From: Woronichinia sp035285405
Lineage (GTDB): Bacteria; Cyanobacteriota; Cyanobacteriia; Cyanobacteriales; Microcystaceae
Length of the DNA: 10,568 bases
Direction: 5' to 3'
Assembly: GCA_035285405.1 (NCBI GenBank)
Contig: JAYKJI010000246.1
Location: 1 to 10,568, forward strand
Within the stretch, counting starts at the first letter, position 1; every line of letters starts with the position of its first letter. This document shows, in pieces, positions 6,419-10,568 of this stretch. Made by a program: the position numbers and the translations under genes. Below the pieces are notes generated by a model that was not told where the DNA came from, did no database searches, and worked only from the letters and a program-made list of their open reading frames with translations.

Positions 6419-6464
6419 AGAACGGATTTTATATCTTCTTAAGATTCCTATTTGGAACCGTTCT
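6419..6464. promoter_or_regulatory. Inverted repeat upstream of the DUF3370 gene
   Basis: AGAACGG (6419-6425) is repeated inverted as CCGTTCT (6458-6464). Inside lies a second small hairpin, ATCTT-CTT-AAGAT (6433-6445). On the minus strand a TATAAA (6428-6433) sits inside the structure and a TTGACA (6465-6470) just outside it, but they are 31 bp apart, too far for one ordinary promoter. The site could be an operator, an mRNA-leader structure or a weak attenuator between the PAS gene and DUF3370. Confidence 0.35.
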
Positions 6465-6479
6465 TGTCAAGCCCTCGTC

Positions 6480-6992
6480 CTATCTAGCCCGAAAATGCGC
6501 TTTGAGTTGCTGAATTTCAACCTGCAATCTGTTAACTTTTGCGGCTAATGTTTGATTCTCCTGAAGCAAGCCTTGATTTTTGCGGATTAACTCTTGCCAA
6601 ATCTGAGATTGATTTTGCCGTTCATACTGACGTTCACGCCGATCTTGAAAAACCGCAATCGCAAAAATAATCTGTCCCTGTTCATCAAAAATGGGAGCCG
6701 CCGACAATTCGAGGGGAATAATTTGCCCCCCTTGATGAATTTCCAGATCATCAACCGTGAGAGACTCGCCCTGAAGAGCCCGCAACAGAGGGTGTTCCGT
6801 CATCGGATAAAGTTGATTCGTTCCCACCTGGTAGGACTGATAAATCGTATTCAGTTGATCAATGGTGGCCGTAGAAAGAACCCCTTTTCCCAAAATTTCC
6901 ATAGCCCTAGGATTCATATAGTAAGGCGAACCCTGGGCGTTAATCACAAATATTCCTAGCGGACAGGCATTGAGAAATAACTTAAACTCCAT
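6480..6992 (-). CDS. Short PAS-domain protein with C-terminal coiled coil
   Basis: The product is about 170 aa with one PAS domain and no output domain. PAS features are FLNACPLGIFVINAQGSPYYMNPRA-like opening strands, the block MTEHPLLRALQGE typical of PAS modules in cyanobacterial sensors, and IPLELSAAPIFDEQGQIIFAIAVFQDR closing strands. It then runs into a Gln/Glu-rich coiled coil (last 45 residues, QELIRKNQGLLQENQTLAA and onward). There is no membrane segment, so it probably dimerises and works by protein-protein contact. I chose ATG at 6992, 13 bp after the exbD stop. A TTG two codons upstream (6998) is the alternative. Neither has a strong Shine-Dalgarno. Its place directly behind exbB-exbD hints that it senses or tunes something for that motor, but this rests on position only. 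Any ligand is unknown. Confidence 0.83.
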   Translation of the reverse strand: MEFKLFLNACPLGIFVINAQGSPYYMNPRAMEILGKGVLSTATIDQLNTIYQSYQVGTNQLYPMTEHPLLRALQGESLTVDDLEIHQGGQIIPLELSAAPIFDEQGQIIFAIAVFQDRRERQYERQNQSQIWQELIRKNQGLLQENQTLAAKVNRLQVEIQQLKAHFRAR

Positions 6993-7005
6993 GGACAATT
7001 GATCT

Positions 7006-7830
7006 TTAGCGACGGGGTAATCGATCAGGGGACTGATTCGACAGACCTGGTAAAGCTGGCGATAGGGAAGGATTAGAGGGGTTTAGATTCGGTTCTAGAC
7101 CGGCACTGGGATTAGGAACGGTAGAAGCACGATTAGGAAGCGTGGGGTTGATACTACCAGGGATTGTAGAATTAGAGGGGATACCTGGGATTGTGCCGCT
7201 AGTCGTGCCAGGCATCGTTCCGGGCATCGTGCTAGGAAAAGAATTACTGTTATTGCCTGGTAAAGTACTGCCGTAATTATTGGGAAGATTGCTACCACTC
7301 GGAAAACTAGTACTTGGATTGCTAAAACCGCCAAAATCATTGGGTTTTTGGGCCTCTCCAGGTAAAGTAGCTAAGGCCACGCGATCGCCGCCCACCCGAC
7401 GCAACAGATCCAGAAGTTGCACCACATCGTTATAGCTGGCATTACGGGAAGCGTGCAACACCATTAATCCCGCAGGATTGTATTGATGATAATTCTTAAG
7501 GGTATCAAACAACTGAGTTTCAGTAACAGGCTGTTTTTCCACGTAAAGCTGACCCAGATCATCCAGGCTAACCACCAACATCTCCCGCATTTGGGGCTTA
7601 CCCGTACTTGCCTTGGGCAAATCCATACTAATCGCCTGTTGACGGGATAACCCGACGGCTCCCAGCAGAAAGAAAATTAAAATGCAGAAAATAATATCAA
7701 TCAAGGGCAGCATTTCAATGCGGGTTTCTCCTTGATCATGGTTATGATCCTGCCATAGCTTCAAGGGTCGGGTGGGATGATAGAGTGATAACTTACGAGA
7801 AGAGCGAGGCGGTGACGGTAGGGAAGACAT
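7006..7830 (-). CDS. exbD: ExbD/TolR-type biopolymer transport protein with long Asn/Pro/Ser-rich tail
   Basis: The 274-aa protein is an ExbD/TolR family motor subunit: a basic cytosolic N-terminus, one membrane helix (about 41-61) with the conserved proton-handling aspartate D46 in LPLIDIIFCIL, and a periplasmic domain (about 68-158). That domain includes MREMLVVSLDDLGQLYV, GLMVLHASRNASYNDVVQLLDLLRR and GDRVALAT. ExbD works with ExbB to convert the proton gradient into force on a TonB- or TolA-like partner. Family members usually end near residue 140-160. Here about 115 further residues (160-274) form a low-complexity tail of Asn, Pro, Ser, Gly and Thr with irregular PGT/PGI repeats. The tail should sit in the periplasm and might span or bind peptidoglycan. 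ATG at 7830 follows exbB after a 92-bp gap. No TonB gene is present in the window. Confidence 0.92.
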   Translation of the reverse strand: MSSLPSPPRSSRKLSLYHPTRPLKLWQDHNHDQGETRIEMLPLIDIIFCILIFFLLGAVGLSRQQAISMDLPKASTGKPQMREMLVVSLDDLGQLYVEKQPVTETQLFDTLKNYHQYNPAGLMVLHASRNASYNDVVQLLDLLRRVGGDRVALATLPGEAQKPNDFGGFSNPSTSFPSGSNLPNNYGSTLPGNNSNSFPSTMPGTMPGTTSGTIPGIPSNSTIPGSINPTLPNRASTVPNPSAGLEPNLNPSNPSLSPALPGLSNQSPDRLPRR

Positions 7831-7922
7831 AATCAGCTAGGACAAGTTAAAGCAAACACAAAAAACTGAGACCGACACAAAGGTCAAAAACACCTTCAGA
7901 TTACCTTAAACCAGAGTTAACG

Positions 7923-8636
7923 TTAGGATTCAGGCATCCCCTCTGCATACTGATTAGCGAGTTCAGATGGCAAATAGCCACGAGAAGGAGTCTCCCCATA
8001 GCGAATTTCTTCTTCTTCAATCCAACGCTGACGATAAATTAATTCCAGTTCACTGCCAGCCTTACGGAACAGTCGCATCTGGTTAAACCAAAAACCCTGA
8101 AACAATCGATAAAAAGCCAAACTGATAATGGCAACAATCATGCCCGTAGCCGTTGTAATTAACGATTCACTGATGCCCAGGGTTACGCCGGTGGTGGAAG
8201 AAGTACCGAGATCCTGAATTTGAATGTTGCTCAAGGAGCGGATTAAGCCCAAAACCGTTCCTAATAATCCCAATAAGGGAGATAGGGCAATGACGGCCTC
8301 TAGAATCTTGTCGCCTCGACGCATCAGGGCCAGTTGATCGTCCGCCGCTGACTCCAGGGCCAAATGAAAAACATCGGGGTCAGCTTGGGGCAGACGGAGG
8401 GGGGCAAATAAGTATTTACCAATGGGATATTTTTGACTATCCCTAGCCACTTTAACCGCTAAATCCCAATCCCTGGCGGCAGTATCTAGAATACGGGATT
8501 GCACCTGGGAACCTTTGAAGAGGATACTTCCCCAAAACCAAAGTCTTTCAATAATGGTGCTCACCGATAAAATAGAAAGTAAAAGGAGCGGCCACATGGC
8601 AACTCCACCTTTTTCAAAAAGCTCTACTGGATTCAC
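7923..8636 (-). CDS. exbB: ExbB/TolQ/MotA-family proton channel protein
   Basis: The 237-aa inner-membrane protein shows the ExbB/TolQ pattern: a first helix (about 13-38, GGVAMWPLLLLSILSVSTIIERL), a large cytoplasmic loop, then two helices. The second helix (about 111-134) carries the signature LSPLLGLLGTVLGLI with T127. The third (about 157-182) carries ESLITTATGMIVAIISLAFYR with T161/T162. These threonines correspond to the family's proton-pathway positions. A charged C-terminal tail (about 185-237) is cytoplasmic. It should assemble with the ExbD-like protein encoded just downstream. The start is GTG at 8636. A GGGGAGG stretch lies about 12 nt upstream on the minus strand, a strong but rather distant Shine-Dalgarno. 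It is the first gene of the minus-strand block, so the promoter should lie in 8637-8903. Confidence 0.93.
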   Translation of the reverse strand: MNPVELFEKGGVAMWPLLLLSILSVSTIIERLWFWGSILFKGSQVQSRILDTAARDWDLAVKVARDSQKYPIGKYLFAPLRLPQADPDVFHLALESAADDQLALMRRGDKILEAVIALSPLLGLLGTVLGLIRSLSNIQIQDLGTSSTTGVTLGISESLITTATGMIVAIISLAFYRLFQGFWFNQMRLFRKAGSELELIYRQRWIEEEEIRYGETPSRGYLPSELANQYAEGMPES

Positions 8637-8903
8637 GGTCTTTTGGTACCTCCCCGACGGATTCCCAACTTTTTAGATCGTTACAATTGTGCCATATTCT
8701 CGCCTTAACTGTTTTCCAGACGTTTCTACCCTTGCTCAATTTTGGCTATTAGTTCTACCATTTTTCCTAAGAGAATGACAAAAACTAAGTGGGGCTAATC
8801 AGAGTCAAGGGGCGATGTAAAGGGGCGATCTAAAGACGATTAACAAGATTCAAGCTAGAAGATAACAAGATTAAGGATAATGGTTTAAACCTGAGCAAGA
8901 ACA
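8637..8903. other. Divergent promoter region between exbB and the CHASE-PAS sensor
   Basis: This 267-bp non-coding spacer must hold the promoters for both diverging genes. No consensus -35/-10 pair stands out on either strand. It contains the near-perfect 13-bp tandem repeat listed at 8808-8833, and the 10-mer TAACAAGATT twice in direct orientation (8841-8850 and 8863-8872, two helical turns apart), just before the sensor gene. These paired direct repeats look like regulator-binding half-sites. Confidence 0.5.
8808..8833. repeat. 13-bp tandem repeat (two units) upstream of the sensor gene
   Basis: The 13-mer AGGGGCGATGTAA (8808-8820) is followed immediately by AGGGGCGATCTAA (8821-8833), differing at one base. 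It lies 70-96 bp upstream of the sensor start, in the range for an upstream activator or repressor site. It could also be a neutral slippage product. Confidence 0.6.
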
Positions 8904-10466
8904 GTGAAAAGACTGACTCAATGGATATCGCCAATTGTGATCTTTCCCCTAATCGCGGGGGGGAGTTTGTCAATGATGACCTTTTTTGTTTGGCGATCGC
9001 AGCTTCAACAGGATGAGGCAGATACCCGTCAGTATCTTCAGGTGGAAATGACAGCCGTTCAGAGTCATATTGAGCAAGCTTTTAGAAGCCATATTTCCGC
9101 CCTGGATCGGATGGGATTACATTGGGAACAGGAGCAGGACTTTAATCAGCAGGAATGGCAAGAAGAAGCCCAATCCTATTTAAAAGATTTTGGCGGCTAT
9201 CAAGCCATTGAATGGGTGGATTCAAGTCACCACGTCCGTTGGATTGTTCCCTTAGTCGGTAATGAAAAGGCCTTAAATCTTGATTTGTACCAAGAGCATC
9301 AGCGACGGCAAGTATTAGAACAGGCAGAACAACAACAGCGATTATCCCTCAGTCCAGTCCTTACCCTGGTTCAAGGTGGGAAAGGTTTTCTCGCTCTTCG
9401 TCCTCTACAAACCCCCAATCAGCCGAAAGGATTTTTATTAGGGGTTTTTCGTCTGCAATCTTTTTTAGCGGCGACTCTCTCCTCCGATTTAACCTCAAAA
9501 TTAGGCATTGAGTTACGGGAAAAGGGGCAGATTGTTTTTAGTAATATCCCTGACTACTGGCAAACTGAAGATTGGCAACAAAAAACCATGATCTATCGAG
9601 AGCCAGGACTGCCTTGGCAATTGGTCGTGGTTCCCAGTCCCCGAACCCTCAAGGAAATTCGCTCGCCTTTTCCGATTTGGACGCTGTTGGGGGGATTAGG
9701 TCTAGCCAGTATGGTGGCGATCGCCCTTTATTATGCCTTGGTCAGTCGCCAAAGAAGCCAATCCTTAGAAAAAGCTTTGATCGAGCAACAACGAGTCGAG
9801 AGAGAATTACAGTCGGCTCTGATGCTCAATCAGGCAATTTTAGATAGTACTAATTACAGCATTATTTCCACCGATCTGAACGGGGTCATCCAAACCTTTA
9901 ATCAGGCCGCTGAAAAGATGTTAGGTTATCAAGCCACCGAAATCATCCATCAACAGACCCCGCTTTTAATTCACGATCCCCAGGAAATCGAAGCGAGAAG
10001 TCTGGAATTAACCGCCGAATTGGGATTCCCCGTAGCCGGTTTTGAAACCTTTGTGGCCAAAGCTAAACGGCAGCAACCCAATGAAAAAGTTTGGACCTAT
10101 ATTCGTCAAGATGGAACTCGTTTTCCGGTTTTGTTGTCCATTTCAGCACTCCATAACGTCCAGGGAGAGATTACTGGTTTTCTGGGGATTGCCAGCGATA
10201 TCAGTGAACGTTTACAGACCGAACAAATGCTTCGCCAAACTCTGCAAGAATTGGCCGTTCAAAAGGCGGCCCTAGATGAGGCGGCAGTGGTCGTGATTAC
10301 CGATGCCAAAGGCGTAATTACCTACGTTAACGACCGTTTTTGTCAACTTTCCCAATATTCTCGTGCTGAATTGCTGGGCCAAACCCACCGTTTGGTCAAA
10401 TCCGATTATCATCCCCCGGAATTTTTTAAAGATCTCTGGAAAACCATTAGACCTGTTGGGAAATAA
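8904..10466 (+). CDS. CHASE-PAS-PAS membrane sensor protein, truncated at the 3' end
   Basis: The 520-aa frame encodes a membrane receptor. It has a first helix (about 8-29), a periplasmic CHASE domain (about 35-250, with FGGYQAIEWVD, VRWIVPLVGNEKAL and LTLVQGGKGFLALRPL), and a second helix (about 258-280). A short coiled linker leads to PAS1 (about 305-437, ending FLGIASDISERLQTE), a second linker, and PAS2 from about 455. CHASE domains sense small extracytoplasmic ligands. PAS2 runs normally through VITDAKGVITYVNDRFC and YHPPEFFKDLWKTIR, then turns abruptly into PVGK and a stop. Relatives continue through the rest of PAS2 and on to a histidine kinase or GGDEF output, so this is a 5' fragment, probably cut by an insertion or rearrangement near 10450. 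Without an output domain it may be inactive. The start is GTG at 8904 with only a weak GAGCAAGA upstream. Confidence 0.85.
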   Translation: MKRLTQWISPIVIFPLIAGGSLSMMTFFVWRSQLQQDEADTRQYLQVEMTAVQSHIEQAFRSHISALDRMGLHWEQEQDFNQQEWQEEAQSYLKDFGGYQAIEWVDSSHHVRWIVPLVGNEKALNLDLYQEHQRRQVLEQAEQQQRLSLSPVLTLVQGGKGFLALRPLQTPNQPKGFLLGVFRLQSFLAATLSSDLTSKLGIELREKGQIVFSNIPDYWQTEDWQQKTMIYREPGLPWQLVVVPSPRTLKEIRSPFPIWTLLGGLGLASMVAIALYYALVSRQRSQSLEKALIEQQRVERELQSALMLNQAILDSTNYSIISTDLNGVIQTFNQAAEKMLGYQATEIIHQQTPLLIHDPQEIEARSLELTAELGFPVAGFETFVAKAKRQQPNEKVWTYIRQDGTRFPVLLSISALHNVQGEITGFLGIASDISERLQTEQMLRQTLQELAVQKAALDEAAVVVITDAKGVITYVNDRFCQLSQYSRAELLGQTHRLVKSDYHPPEFFKDLWKTIRPVGK

Positions 10467-10568
10467 AAGAGAAACAGAAAGTTTGCACAGTAAGGATTTC
10501 ATCATCTCTTACCAATTAGGCAGCATTCAAATAGAAGTTCCATAAACCAGTAGAATTCAACATCAAGC
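10451..10568. other. Sequence beyond the sensor-gene breakpoint, possible edge of an inserted element
   Basis: From about 10451 neither strand encodes anything like the missing half of a PAS domain in any frame. The composition turns AT-rich. On the minus strand open stretches end at stops around 10518 and 10503, which would fit the tail of a gene lying mostly to the right, such as a transposase, but too little is present to identify it. No terminal inverted repeat or target duplication can be tested because the other end is outside the window. Confidence 0.4.

Noticed and set aside
7120..7300. Possible short tandem repeat or CRISPR-like array in the exbD tail
   Set aside because: The repeats are irregular, in frame and protein-level (PGT/PGI). 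There is no constant repeat with unique spacers.
7095..7340. Minus-strand frame of hydrophobic residues inside exbD
   Set aside because: It is the out-of-frame reading of the repetitive ExbD tail. Its apparent hydrophobicity is an artefact of that repeat.
8682..8689. ACAATTGT palindrome in the exbB upstream region as an operator
   Set aside because: An 8-bp AT-rich palindrome is common by chance and nothing else supports it.
8709..8717. TTTTCCAGA as a fourth DnaA box
   Set aside because: It has a mismatch in the conserved CCACA core and stands alone, far from the cluster.
9572..9847. Plus-strand overlapping frame within the sensor gene
   Set aside because: It overlaps the second membrane helix and linker of the CHASE-PAS frame and has no features of its own.

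Overview
The window looks like chromosomal DNA of a unicellular cyanobacterium. It carries twelve copies of the octamer GCGATCGC (HIP1), at 358, 1052, 1599, 1952, 2094, 2689, 3335, 5242, 6067, 7381, 8993 and 9717. That is about one per 0.9 kb, against roughly one per 65 kb expected by chance. Several products are also cyanobacterial in character: a DUF3370 exported protein, a stand-alone MnmD-type methyltransferase, and a CHASE-PAS sensor. The moderate base composition and gene style fit the Chroococcales (Microcystis/Synechocystis/Cyanothece relatives). The genus is a guess.

Layout. Bases 1-228 hold no gene, only a hairpin that may end the first transcript. Four minus-strand genes follow: a receiver/HD-GYP response regulator (229-1194), an MnmD-like tRNA methyltransferase (1372-2247), a small phasin-like helical protein (2259-2639) and a small conserved hypothetical (2716-3057). 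A 304-bp divergent spacer (3058-3361) carries three perfect cyanobacterial-type DnaA boxes within 51 bp and an AT-rich stretch. A plus-strand alpha/beta hydrolase (3362-4240) starts after it. A five-gene minus-strand block then runs from 8636 down to 4273: exbB/tolQ-like, exbD-like, a short PAS/coiled-coil protein, DUF3370, and a YdcF-like DUF218 membrane protein. Diverging from exbB is a plus-strand CHASE-PAS-PAS membrane sensor (8904-10466), whose reading frame is cut inside the second PAS domain.

How the genes work together. ExbB and ExbD should form a proton-driven inner-membrane motor. No TonB or outer-membrane receptor is visible, so the energised process is unknown. The PAS protein, the DUF3370 exported protein and the YdcF-like envelope protein lie downstream on the same strand with small gaps and may be co-transcribed, which suggests an envelope theme. 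The HD-GYP regulator and the CHASE-PAS protein are signalling proteins with no obvious partner here.

The points most worth checking are the DnaA-box cluster (candidate origin or DnaA-controlled promoter), the abrupt end of the sensor gene (probable insertion or rearrangement breakpoint near 10450), the 38-bp direct repeat at the 3' end of the methyltransferase gene, and changes at usually conserved HD-GYP positions. I did not find a convincing undescribed multi-gene system. No CRISPR array, tRNA, rRNA or complete transposase is visible.
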